64,000 bases of DNA. Source: Pyrenula massariospora. Its lineage: Eukaryota; Ascomycota; Eurotiomycetes; Pyrenulales; Pyrenulaceae. Below the pieces are notes generated by a model that worked only from the letters and a program-made list of their open reading frames with translations, was not told the DNA's origin and did not search any database. Of this stretch, positions 11,681-22,317 are shown piece after piece (the stretch's first letter is position 1; every line of letters starts with the position of its first letter). The stretch covers positions 2,108,001-2,172,000 of the forward strand of contig JAGFMI010000003.1 in the NCBI GenBank assembly GCA_021030905.1. Direction: 5' to 3'. The position numbers and the translations under genes are program-made.

Positions 11681-12719
11681 AGATCTAGACCCTGAAGGGC
11701 TCCCAAAAAGTGTTACAACTTCAGGTCTAGATAATGATTAGCCCACTGATATCACGCGCAAACGGATCGACGAAGCACACGCGGCCGAAATTTCCACCAT
11801 CGAATAAAGTTCACTGCGGATTTTCGGAAAATCTCTCTTCCTTCCTTTTTTACCAGCAGGCTTACAAGTCTATAGATACTACTGTCAGGGCACTGATTCA
11901 AACTTTGTCGCACTGTTCGGAATCAGCCCAGTGTGTGTAACCAATTGATGTGGGGTTAAACTAACCTGGAGCGGTCAGCTGTCTGGATTGCCACCGACGG
12001 TGCCTCGCCACAGGTTCTTGGACACGTGTGCGTTTCTCCAATGCCCGCGAATAGGGGCGTATCAGCGTGCCTAAGTCGCCCGAAAAAGACCGGCTGCTCG
12101 TATGGGCCACAGGAACGTTCTGTATGAAAAGACTTCATTACACCCGTCATGGATGTCCAAAGAATGTAGGAAAGGACTTCTCCAAGAAAGCCGCAAAGAA
12201 AGTTAATTAGGATGTAGCAGCGTTGTGTATCGAGTCTCTCGGTTTCTCTTGCCGGATAGTCACGTTTCAAGTTTCAAGTGATTGGTTCACATCCGGTCGC
12301 GCTGGTCATGAACAGATTGAGGCATTTTGTACGACCTCGATGCCTTACGCCTCGTCAAGTCAGGTTATCTGTCCGTTCGCCGATAAAGATTGATGGGTCG
12401 CCATGGTGTATCAATATCGGCCAGCTTTATGGTATGTTGCTTGATCTGCCAAGACTTTGTTTTGTTTGCTCAACAGATCTATTCATACCGGCTTGATCTC
12501 CCCGTATCTGATCTTGTATTTTCTTACGAAGTTTCTTTGTGTTGGAAGCTATAGTGCTTGGTTTGGAACATAGCTTGAGACTATTCCTCTGCAGGCTAAT
12601 AAGCAACGTCTTGCTCGCCAAGAAGGCTGATGATCTTTTGGAAGATAGGGTTGTGACCTCTTGCTGCTCACTCGGCATCCCTGCACGACGTATCTTTAGC
12701 CATCTCGACTTCGACAGAA
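11681..12719. promoter_or_regulatory. divergent promoter region between TPR-CHAT and caspase genes
   Basis: The two protease genes start back to back across about 1 kb, so they may share control elements. A minus-strand frame at 12270-11966 could be a 5' exon of the TPR-CHAT gene: its GTTAGT donor at 11965 and the acceptor at 11727 are in phase, but the frame lacks a convincing initiator ATG at its far end. No TATA box or known operator could be identified by eye. Confidence 0.4.
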
Positions 12720-14849
12720 ATGGAAAGACTTGCTTCGTCAGATCCGACATACTGGGCGCTACTGATTGGTATCGATTTGTATCCGGACGATGAAAAGACT
12801 AAGCCACTCGAAGGCTGTGTCAGGGACGTCAACCAACTGCTGCTGCAGCTTGAAGGTCGAGAAAATATACACATAACGACCCTTCGGGCCAGCTGTCGTA
12901 ACGACGACGTTCAAACCACCTCGAAAGTTGTGCCATTGGAGAATGAAGAACAGTGGCCCACACTAGAAAAGGTACGCTCCGCGATTTCGGACATCACAAA
13001 GAAGGCGAGTCCTGGAGACGTGGTCCATATCCACTTCTCAGGTCACGGTGTTAAACGGAAGACCCACTCGGAAGATTTCGGCGATCATGAGAACGGTGAT
13101 CTGGCACTTGTGCTTTACGACCCGGTCTCTGGGACCGGCTACCTGCAAGGCGTTGAGCTGGCCGACATGCTAAAGGAGATGATAGATAAGAAGGGCCTCA
13201 AACCGGTGCTTGTTCTCGACTGTTGCTACTCAGGTGCCGTGTTGCGCAATGATAATCGACACCAACATCAAGGTCAAATCCGCGAGGCGATCTACAATGC
13301 CGAGATAGACCGCCAAAGCAGCCGGTGGGATCTACCTAGAACAACGTTACCGAGTATGGTCACAGCGATTAAAAGAAGAAATGCCATGGCTCGGACAGAC
13401 TGGATGCTGAACCCGGACGGCTTTGCCATTCTCACGGCGTGCGGACCGGGTGAAGTGTCACGTGAAGTGACGTTTAACGATGGGAACAGGAATGGACCAC
13501 TGTCATATTTTCTGCTTATTGCGCTAAAACAGATGCAACGACGTAATGTGCAAATTTCTGTCAAATCAATCCACGACTACGTGTCCGTGCAATTCCATTC
13601 TGGCCTAGTCAAGCAAACGCCGAGAAGATATGGGAATGAGAATATTGGCTTATTCAGCCACCTGAATTCAGAGCACGATCCCTTAGAATCACGAGTACGA
13701 TTGACGAAAGAGCCCGACCAATTGGTTCTAGAGGCAGGTCAAGTCCACGGCGTGGCCGAACATGACTTATATCGTCTGCGAGGCCCTTGGGATGACAAGT
13801 CTTACCTCAACACCGATACGGGATCGATACTCACGAAAGTAAAGACAGTGCATGCTTTAACATCGATGCTAGAAGCCACAGAAGCGAGGACCGATATCTC
13901 CAAGGTCAAAACCGGCTGGCGAGCGATACCATGTACGCATCTCTCACAGCGACAAGTTTTTGTCAGGCTCTCCTCACGTCTACATCAGCATGATCAGTGG
14001 CAACGCATGATTACTAGGTCAAGTTTTCTGACTCCATTGCTTGACAAAGACAATGATCATCCATCACCTCCACTCTCAGGATTCTTCGTCGATATCACGA
14101 ACGAGAGGGAGTACCAGATCTTTGACGAGAGAAGACGTGCTGTTTCAGGTCTAGCTACTGTTTCCATCACACAGCCGTCAGCAATCAGCGACACCATCGA
14201 CATACTGAACCATGTAGCCAAGTTCAAATACGTTGAGCGTCTGGAGAATCGAATTCCTGATCGCGAATTTGAACAATCGGTGGAAATTCAACTTGTCAAC
14301 CCAACTACAGGGCAGGTTGCCGCGGACTTAGGTGGCGTTCTAGACGTCACTCACGGTGAAACAGTGCTGCTACGATGCGTGAATCTTGCAAAGGAGAGAC
14401 CGGCCTACCTCAGCGTGTTTAATCTCACACCATTGTGGCAGGTCGAGAACCTGCTCAGAAAAAAGTACGGCGATTACATGGACTTGCCGGTGGGCTCTGC
14501 AGCGGTAGAAGGGGGTAGGGAAAGCGAGGTGGTAGCGGCGATCTCGAATGTGAAGCCGCTTAAAATCAAGATGACCGTGCCGGAGGAGCTCGACGCCGAG
14601 GGTAAGTGCGATGATGTGATAAAGATATTTGTCACCAGTCAGCCAGTGTCGCTGTCCTCCTTGCGACTGCCTGCCATCAGAAGCTCCAATCAAGAGCTAA
14701 GCATAGAGTCGGCCAAAAGAAGCAGCGAGAGTGATTTGATGGGCCTGCTAAGAATGCTCTCCTTGGCCATGAGAGGGCCAGCTGGTGGTTCAGTCGCGGA
14801 CGAAAGGTGGTTAACAAGGAATTTCGTGATCCATGTTTCGAAAAGTTGA
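12720..14849 (+). CDS. caspase/metacaspase-like protease with C-terminal extension
   Basis: A single 709-residue exon. The N-terminal 300 residues are a caspase p20-type fold (peptidase C14): YWALLIGIDLYP at the first strand, then the catalytic His109 in HIHFSGHG (codon 13044-13046) and Cys169 in LVLDCCYSG (codon 13224-13226). A further strand, AILTACGPGEVS, follows. Residues from about 320 to 709 form a long extension with a beta-rich look (VFVRLSSR, YLSVFNLTPLWQVENLL), resembling the DUF4384-like domains attached to some bacterial caspases; I hold that likeness as tentative. Metacaspase-type enzymes cut after Arg or Lys rather than Asp. The gene diverges from the TPR-CHAT protease and converges with a small gene 105 nt downstream. 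Confidence 0.88.
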   Translation: MERLASSDPTYWALLIGIDLYPDDEKTKPLEGCVRDVNQLLLQLEGRENIHITTLRASCRNDDVQTTSKVVPLENEEQWPTLEKVRSAISDITKKASPGDVVHIHFSGHGVKRKTHSEDFGDHENGDLALVLYDPVSGTGYLQGVELADMLKEMIDKKGLKPVLVLDCCYSGAVLRNDNRHQHQGQIREAIYNAEIDRQSSRWDLPRTTLPSMVTAIKRRNAMARTDWMLNPDGFAILTACGPGEVSREVTFNDGNRNGPLSYFLLIALKQMQRRNVQISVKSIHDYVSVQFHSGLVKQTPRRYGNENIGLFSHLNSEHDPLESRVRLTKEPDQLVLEAGQVHGVAEHDLYRLRGPWDDKSYLNTDTGSILTKVKTVHALTSMLEATEARTDISKVKTGWRAIPCTHLSQRQVFVRLSSRLHQHDQWQRMITRSSFLTPLLDKDNDHPSPPLSGFFVDITNEREYQIFDERRRAVSGLATVSITQPSAISDTIDILNHVAKFKYVERLENRIPDREFEQSVEIQLVNPTTGQVAADLGGVLDVTHGETVLLRCVNLAKERPAYLSVFNLTPLWQVENLLRKKYGDYMDLPVGSAAVEGGRESEVVAAISNVKPLKIKMTVPEELDAEGKCDDVIKIFVTSQPVSLSSLRLPAIRSSNQELSIESAKRSSESDLMGLLRMLSLAMRGPAGGSVADERWLTRNFVIHVSKS

Positions 14850-14954
14850 TTGACGAGGGCAAAATGGAATTAAGTCTTGGGACATGATAGGCGATATGTT
14901 TTAAAGCTTCGAAGGTTGTATCCGACTTGGCGAATGTGAGATTCGTCGCCTCGG

Positions 14955-15416
14955 TCAAGCTCTAGCGTCCTCCAGCTCGTTCTCTCTCACGACTCTCCCG
15001 CCCAAGGCGAACACCCTTGTGTCATTAAGGACTGCGAGGTAATATTCTCTCGGTGCCGGGCCCTGCAACACGATAAATGGCCCTTGTCTCGTTCCACTAC
15101 CAGATTGTCGGTACCAAACCCTGTCGCCAGGAAGGAATCTCGAAGTCTAGCATACCGTTTGAATCAGTTTACCGAATCACCCGTCATATATATGGGACAA
15201 GATCGTGTCGATGAAAAGGAGTTAAATTACCTCCGCGTATTGCACCACCCTCACGCGTTTACCGGTCGATTCATCGTAGATGAAGGCTTCGGGCTCCTCG
15301 GAATCTTCTCTGGCTGCCACCAGAGCAAACGAAAATTCCTTAGCATACAGCCTGTCGCCTAAATCACCCTAGGCCGACTTACCAATAATCTCTTGCTCCG
15401 TCCTCTCCGGAGCCAT
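14955..15416 (-). CDS. small SH3-like (KOW-type) protein, 117 residues
   Basis: Exons 15416-15383, 15358-15231 and 15146-14955. The last two are joined by a normal 84-nt intron (15147-15230). The C-terminal half, starting RFLPGDRVWYRQ and running through GPFIVLQGPAPREYYLAVL to VVRENELE, resembles a small SH3/KOW-like barrel seen in short fungal proteins of unknown function. The first exon (MAPERTEQEIIG) can be joined to the second only by removing 24 nt (15359-15382, GTAAGT...TTTAG), far shorter than usual fungal introns; read unspliced, a stop lies inside. So either the start is elsewhere, or the gene has an abnormal micro-intron or is broken. It lies between the caspase gene and the DUF6594 gene. 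Confidence 0.55.
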
Positions 15417-16261
15417 CTTAAGTAGGCACCGCTTGAAGACTAAAAACGCGCGATGCGGACAGGCACAGGCGCTGAAATTCGTAGCACGATCAATGGAGGG
15501 AGGAAAGAGCTAAGCAAGTCACCGAAACTGTAAAGAGAGAGGCTGCAGCCAGGTTCCTCGGGGATGCCCCCCATTATCAAGCAGGTCAGGCTGGAGCCTT
15601 CATGTAGAAGAGCCTCCACCCCGCTAAGAGTCCGCCTCACCAGGCATTTCTCACACCTGCATGCATATGCTGGGGTTCCATTCGCCATTCGCATTCTTAC
15701 CGTCACACAAGTAATCTGCAACATGAACAAGCGGTGGGTGTGCATACGTGTCTAGCTCGTGCCTAAGCGTTGCTTCTTGGCGGTTCAGGAAGAAGTCAAG
15801 ATAGCCTTGTGCGGACACAGCTGTTCAGGAACGTGAGTGCAACTCGTCACTAAAATAAAGTAGATGCACTGCCGACATTAGTACATGCTGCTATCGCCTT
15901 AATACCTCTAATGTATGCGTAAAGACGGTGACAAGTAGATAATAGGACCCTAGAACCTACACTCTAACCAGTCAGGCGTCCCTGACGTGGGCATATTTGC
16001 GTACAAGGTAGTGTCAATAGCTTCAGTCTCTATGCTTGAAAAGAAGAGCCTGTGCATATGTGTGGAGGCTCTAAAACCACCATTCCAACGTGCCCGTCCG
16101 AAAGATTGGCATAAAGGCTAGTTCAGCAAAAGGCAAGCATGTAGACATCTTACAAGCAAGAGTTTCGTAGAAATTCTGGTATTCGGCCGACAGAAACGGG
16201 TTCAGAGAACGGAAGCAATGAGTAATGGGCTGTCCAAGTTCTTAAGATCGCTCTGTTAAGA
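15417..16261. other. intergenic, no gene seen
   Basis: Region between the divergent SH3-like and DUF6594 genes. No frame resembles a protein family. The true start of the DUF6594 gene may lie in its last 50 nt. Confidence 0.5.
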
Positions 16262-17250
16262 TTGATAACAGTTGAAGACTTCCGCCAGGGCTATCCTCGG
16301 TTCTGCGCATTAATCGAGGCGCATCCAGCTTTTCATTTGTTCCGCCGCTTCTCGAAGCTCCGTGCACGATTGATACTGAGGAAGCAAGACAGATTGTCGT
16401 ATCTCGAACAACAGCTGGATGCCATTGACCAGCGGGAAACTGCCTCGCTGTGCTTGGCGAGCAACAGGCTCGACGATAATGCTGAGAGACAACGGATTCT
16501 CGATGAAATCGAACGCGTCTTGCGTGATTACGGTTCGTCAACTATGTCTCGGTAAACGGTTCTAACGATACTGATGCAGATGACTTAATCGAGCGGAATC
16601 GCCGCATTTTAAACTCCCAAGACGCAAACTACCGAGACATATCCAGCCTGCGGAACTGGTTGACAGGAAACGCGTGCTTAGCCCGAGCGGAGTCTGCATA
16701 TTTAGATTGCGATGACCTATTCTGTACAATTGAACGCGATGGGGCCATAGCAAAGGTCGAAGGTCTCGTTGAAGACTTCATGATTCGATTCTTTGCAAAT
16801 ACCTACAAAGTTTGAGATACGTCCAATGTTGATCACCACTTGTACTGACAAGACGCAAGCGCTTCTGTAATCATCGATCGCAAGATCCGCATATTTATTC
16901 TCCTTCGGGAACATGGGTTGGGATAGTAGCACGCGTCATGATCGCCGCGGCGGTGACCGTCGCCTTGCTTGTACCCATACTTATTTGTGACCGTGTCAAA
17001 AACCTGAAAGTTCACAGTATAATTGTCGCTGTCGCGACTGCGGTTTTCATCGCGACATTGACCATAACAGTACAGATACGGACAATTGAGGTGGTCGTTG
17101 CTGGGACCACGTAAGTGTGACTAGAAAAAGAGCTCATAATGTTCCTTCCCGCTCAGACAAGGTTGAGGTCGGATCCGATTGACTTACCCTTGTAATAGGT
17201 ATGCTACCGTTCTGACAGTCTTTGTGTCCGGGTCTGTTTCTAGTTTGTGA
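16262..17250 (+). CDS. DUF6594 helical membrane protein
   Basis: Four exons (16262-16532, 16580-16809, 16860-17110, 17199-17250) give 267 residues; all introns are GT-AG, and TCTAACG, ACTGACA and similar branch sites are visible. Family hallmarks are in order: a GYPRFCALIE start, FRRFSKLRARLIL, then DYDDLIERNRRIL restored by the first splice, and SLRNWL. The last 85 residues hold two to three membrane segments (around IAAAVTVALLVPILI and IIVAVATAVFIATLTI) and end with TTYATVLTVFVSG, where the family puts its last segment. DUF6594 proteins are widespread and unexplained in filamentous fungi. No ATG was found at the expected start; the frame opens at a TTG at 16262, so a short 5' exon is probably missing. 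It converges with the NB-ARC-CHAT gene 140 nt away. Confidence 0.85.
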
Positions 17251-17390
17251 AGGGCTGGAAGCTCATGTTTCTTGATGGCTTGTGCTCGGTGGAGATTGGT
17301 AGATGGCTAGCGGCGCGCGGTCGTAATGGATCCGGATCGCAAGTAGATTAAGAAGGACCTGTCATTCGCGAAACGGGTCGTTTGGCCAAG

Positions 17391-20300
17391 TCACACACCA
17401 TAATGTACGTATGGAACCCAGGGCAACGAGTCTCCCCATGGTTCTTCATCATCATCTGAGGAGTCATCTAAGTCAGCAGTCCTTGATAATATGTCTCCTG
17501 TGCGATCCCCGCCACGTGTACCGCGACATCTTAACTTGTTCTTTGCCGGCATAAACTCATCTAGCCAACGACCTCGAAGCGTCCTAGTAGCATCGTGGAG
17601 ACCTCGACAGACTGCTTCGTCGGTCATACCACCGTCTTGCATGACTTCGTACGTAATCCTCGCGATTTCCACGCTGGTGTCATCGTTTACGTCCCACAGG
17701 GTGCCAATCACGTGACGAAACCCAGCCAGCTGGCAAGCACTGATTAGGTGGGCGCTTTCATCTAGAAATTTGGCGTCCTGAATCTGGCCAGTTCCACAAG
17801 ATGAAAGGTAGGCGAGGAATGGCGACCTCTGGCGGAGATTAATGTCAAGAAAATTGGCCACAGTGAGTCTGTCGGTCTTCCAATCCTCTAATAGTAAGGA
17901 ACTCTGTAAAGGATCGACAATGTTCATATGCCCATGGCCGGCAAAGTGAAATATATCGCAATCCCGCAACTGCGACAGAATATATTGCTTTCTTGGTCGA
18001 GGCTCGTGCGGATCAAGATTAGCTGTAGATTGGAAAAGATCGGATAATATTTCGATCTCCTTGGCTGCAAAAGGAAGGTCAGTATGCTCTGGTGTGCGTT
18101 GCATAGAGACAAGAAGGACCTGATCGGGATCCGCTGATTTGGCTCTTAGAATAGGACGTTGACGACCACGTACAATCGCCTTAACGGATGAACTATACGA
18201 GGACATGACTCTATCGATCACTGTCTCGGTTGATTTACTACCGTGACGCCCGGCAGCGTGGAGAGGAAATCTACTCAAACGTCCCGTTGAAACCCACCAT
18301 ATGTGTGGCCATCTGTCTTGAGATGGAGGTTGAGTGAAATTAAGGGCTTCTAGGATCGGCTTTGTAATAGAATCCCATAGCCATCTTAAAGTTCTGAGAC
18401 TCCCTAGATTACCTTCCTGTACCTTCTTCTCGATATCTTTGAGGCTAAGGCAGGGTAAGGCTAAAGTTCGCATCTGATGCTGTTCAACAAGCAATGCATC
18501 GCAGCGATATTGGCTGACATTTATTAGGACGATTGGCCCGTTCCATGCGGCGGCTTGTATGTCCTCCTTTTTCGGGGCCAGCAAAAAGCCTTCGAATTCT
18601 GGCATTTTGCGAATCTTGTTAAGTAACAAGTCAAACTCCTTGCTTGTAGTATAACGTTGATTTATTCGAGACTGTTTGGAATAGTCAAGAATTTCATCTG
18701 TAATAGAAACATCACTCCCGCTAAGCGATTCGAGTTCATTACGTAGACGGGCAAACTGCTCCGCCAATTTGGGATGCTTTTCATGTAAGTCTAAAATGTC
18801 AGACCGTATGTCCTTAAGAGAAGCGGCAAGTACGCCACGACCCTGCTCAAGGAAAGCTATGGCAATGTACGGCCCTTTGTCTGCAGATAGTGCCGCTGCT
18901 GTCGCATCCGAAGTCATGTCCACTACCTTGCTTAGCATATACTGCTTGTCGGAATGCTCCAGTGATCGAGATGATAGCTGGGGGATGATACGAATGATGA
19001 TATCAGAGACCTCGTAAGCTTGTTGCCAATCGGAGTGACGTGCGCAAGCTTTCAGAACTAACCATCCGTTGATGACACGATCGATAGCCGTGGAGTTGGG
19101 CTGGCAGAGACCGGATTTAGTATGATAAACAGCTTCGTTTAGATATCCTATCGTTCTCGTTCCTAAGTATTTCTGCACAAGTCTCTCCCCTAAGTCAAAT
19201 GATAACTGAGCCCGGAGTGGAAACGTCTCTGGACAGATATTGAGAGCCTGTCGTCCGATTTGAAGACTTCTGTCAAGATCATCCCAGTCTCTTTCTCTCC
19301 TAAATCTCTCCCAAAAACTGCGTCCTAGGCCGGATATGAAACTTCGCCGATCTGGATTATTTTCAGAAGCAGTGTTTACAGCCTGTTGTCCAAAATAGAT
19401 AGCTTTTTTGATGTCTGCTAGTGTATGTGTTTTTGAGTATCTTTGTCTGAAGCGATTTGCAAGATTACTCAAACAACCAGCCCGATAGTCACGATCGTCG
19501 TCTGAAATCATATCAATACTTTCTTCCCCAATCTTAATTGCTTCTTCAAGATCGGTCATCTTCTCAGTTCTTAGGTATCTAGTGCCAAGCAACATAGCAA
19601 CATTCGTCAACCAAATTGCGCGATTTGGGTCATCTTCTGCACTTATATTGCTGACTTCTTGTCCAATTCGAATAGCTCCCTCAAGATCAGCCAGAGCTCC
19701 AATTCTTTGGTACCTGCGAATGTATGCAACGCCAAGATTCCCTAATAATCCTGATCGATCTGGATGGTCACTTTCAATCTCATCAACAATCTCTTGTCTA
19801 ACCTTGATGACTGTTTCAAGGTCGTGCAGTGCTCCTCCTCTCCGATATCTCTCCCCAAGAAGAATTCCAAGATTGTTTGAGCGTCCTATCCACCGAGGAT
19901 CGTCTTTTTGCATGTTTTCGACGTCGTGCATGTGGCTTCTAATACCTTCTTCAAGCTCTGTTGCCGTTCTCATCCTTGACCATTCGATGTCACTAACCCT
20001 TCCTGTTCTTGAGTGTTTTTCCAAGATATGATCGAAATGGTCCTTCCATGTTCTTGTTTGAGTTGGATGGTCCTTCTCACTAAGCGAGGAATTTCCAAAC
20101 GAGTGATTGAGATCTTGAAGATGGTTATAAATACGGTTGTGCAACTGTATCCAGTCACTTATTAGCTTTGCTGCGTCCCAGCGCCGAACCTCAATTTCGT
20201 TCCAAACACCGGCGAGATCACGCATACTGTTCAAAGTGCTCGGATGCTCGTTACCAAGTGTCTCTCGCCGTAACGCTAGGACTTCTTCAAAAAGCTGCGC

Positions 20301-22317
20301 GGCCGCTTTGTATTTCTCCTGATCATTATATGTTTCCGCCAGTACTTCCATGCTTTCGATTGTATCAAGATGTTGTCTTCCAAGAACTTCCCGTCGTAAC
20401 GCTATTACTTCTTGGAACATTTGATCGGCTTCCTCATATCTCTCTCGGAAATTGAACGTTGTTGCCAGATCTAAAAGACTAGTTATCGTATCGGGATGCT
20501 TACAACCAAGGATCTTCTGCCGTAAGGCCAGTGCTTTAATTCTAATCTTCTCGGCTTCTTCATCCTTCTGCTGGTCGTGAAAAGTCATAGCAAGTTCAGC
20601 CATGCTGTCGATTGTGTCTGGATGATCACTACCAAGCACCTCACAGCGAAGTCTCAAAACGTCCAGAGATATACGTTCGGCCTCTTCAAAGTTTTTTTGG
20701 CCGTGATATATGTCTGCCATATTTGCCATGCTCTCAATCGTGTCAGGATGCTTATCGCCAAGTGTTTTTATTCGCAGCGCATAGGCCTTCTCATTTGCTC
20801 GCTTCGCCTCACTCCACCTTTCACGGTTGTATAAATAATCAGATACCTTCATCAAAAGCTCCGATGTTTGAAGCTCCTGCTTGTGACGCTCTCCCCACTT
20901 GCTCACCTCTAGTGCGTGCAAAAGGTATTTTTCACACTCAGACCATGGTTCTCGTGGTTTCTCAGGAAATAAATCAATCATCATTTCCAGGGTCGTCTTG
21001 GAGAAGCATGCCATATCATCCGAGTTCGTCACGCTTGCAAGAACGTATCGGATAGCATCCTGCGTCAGTCTGTGTATCTCAAAATCTTGAGCTCCGTCTT
21101 GACTAAGACATGAACCCAGGACCAAGAGATCTTGAAGGTGCATAACTGCCTTGGCTACGACTTGAGCTTCTTTTTCCGCATCATCATTGCTGGTCTTTTC
21201 ATCACTAGAGCCTCTGCATATTGCCATCATGTCGTGTCTAAACGTTGCGGCTTTATTGATTATCCCACACCGAACATTTTCGTTGTTTAAGAACACCAGG
21301 TTGTAGAGCAGCCTATACGCCATATCATTTTTCTGTTTGATATGCTCAATCGAGATATTCCACATCTCTAGAACAGCTGCCGAAACGTCTGGTCTTTGAT
21401 TTAAGTTGGACCTTGGCTCTGACAGGACTTTCCATCGATCTTTTCCTTTCTTCACCTTGGAAAGATATTCACTTATTGACATTAGCGTCTTACGCATGTA
21501 AGCTGCGGCATGCGATATAGCAAGTGGGAGCCATTCTAGTTCCGTAAGCAATTCCAAAGCACTCTCGGTCTCATCTTCGTCAATCTTAGTTCTTCTTACC
21601 CTCTCAATTAATGTCCTCGCTTCATTTGCCACCATTGGAGTAATTTTGATTGATCTTTGTGGCCCAACAAGCTTGTCGATCATGTGCTCATCACGACTCG
21701 TCCATAAAATTGTACCTGTGAAGCCTCGTGGAATGAAGTCGTACAGACTCGATGACATCCGTGCCCTTTGTGTTGGAGACTCGCACTGTTGTTTCTGCTG
21801 AGCGTTAAATAGCTCGGGATTATCTGCATTGTCAATTACGAGTACCCAATGCGAAGTCCTCTCGATCCGCGTGCGCACCGTATCAAGTAAGCTCCTGTCG
21901 TTTAATTCATCTATCACATAGTCCCCCAACCCCTCTGTCTTCGCAATCGATCTATAGTCTCGTCTGAACGTTGCCTCATTTCGACCGTTGACCCAGAATA
22001 TGGAGCAATCAGCGTCGTGGCTACGGCGATAGGCATATTCAAGGGCTATTTGGGTTTTGCTTTACTTGTTAGCTTGCGTAGCCCTAAAATTTGGTAGGGC
22101 TATACCCAGATCCACCAGGTCCCCAGAGAGCGGCGCTTTGATGGCCAATTTTTGATGGCAGGAGTTTATCGAGGTCGGCAAGGATACCATGGCGATCAAC
22201 AAAGTCCTCATTACGTGGAATTGGTATCACACGATACACCTTTGGACATCCATAACCTAGAGCACATTTCAAACTCAGTACGGCAAGATAGAGTTGAGCC
22301 AGCTTACTGGTAAACAT
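17391..22317 (-). CDS. NB-ARC/TPR/CHAT protein: NLR-like ATPase fused to a caspase-clan protease
   Basis: Exons 22317-22308, 22256-22106 and 22059-17391 give 1609 residues. The 46-nt intron 22060-22105 splits the P-loop: WGPGGSG on one side, KTQIALEYAYRR on the other. Walker B is HWVLVIDNADN, followed by GTILWTSRDEHM and the GxP-like LEWLPLAIS, so this is an NB-ARC-type STAND ATPase. Next come five kinesin-light-chain-type TPRs marked by LGxxHPDTIxSM, then a second, CHAT-type TPR array with DLExAI repeats, then a CHAT protease with His (FAGHG, codon 17934-17936) and Cys (LSSCGTG, codon 17796-17798). It ends WVPYVHYGV like the TPR-CHAT neighbour. NLRs usually carry their effector at the N terminus; here the protease is C-terminal and the N terminus is only about 25 residues. 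Upstream exons beyond 22317 cannot be excluded. Confidence 0.88.
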
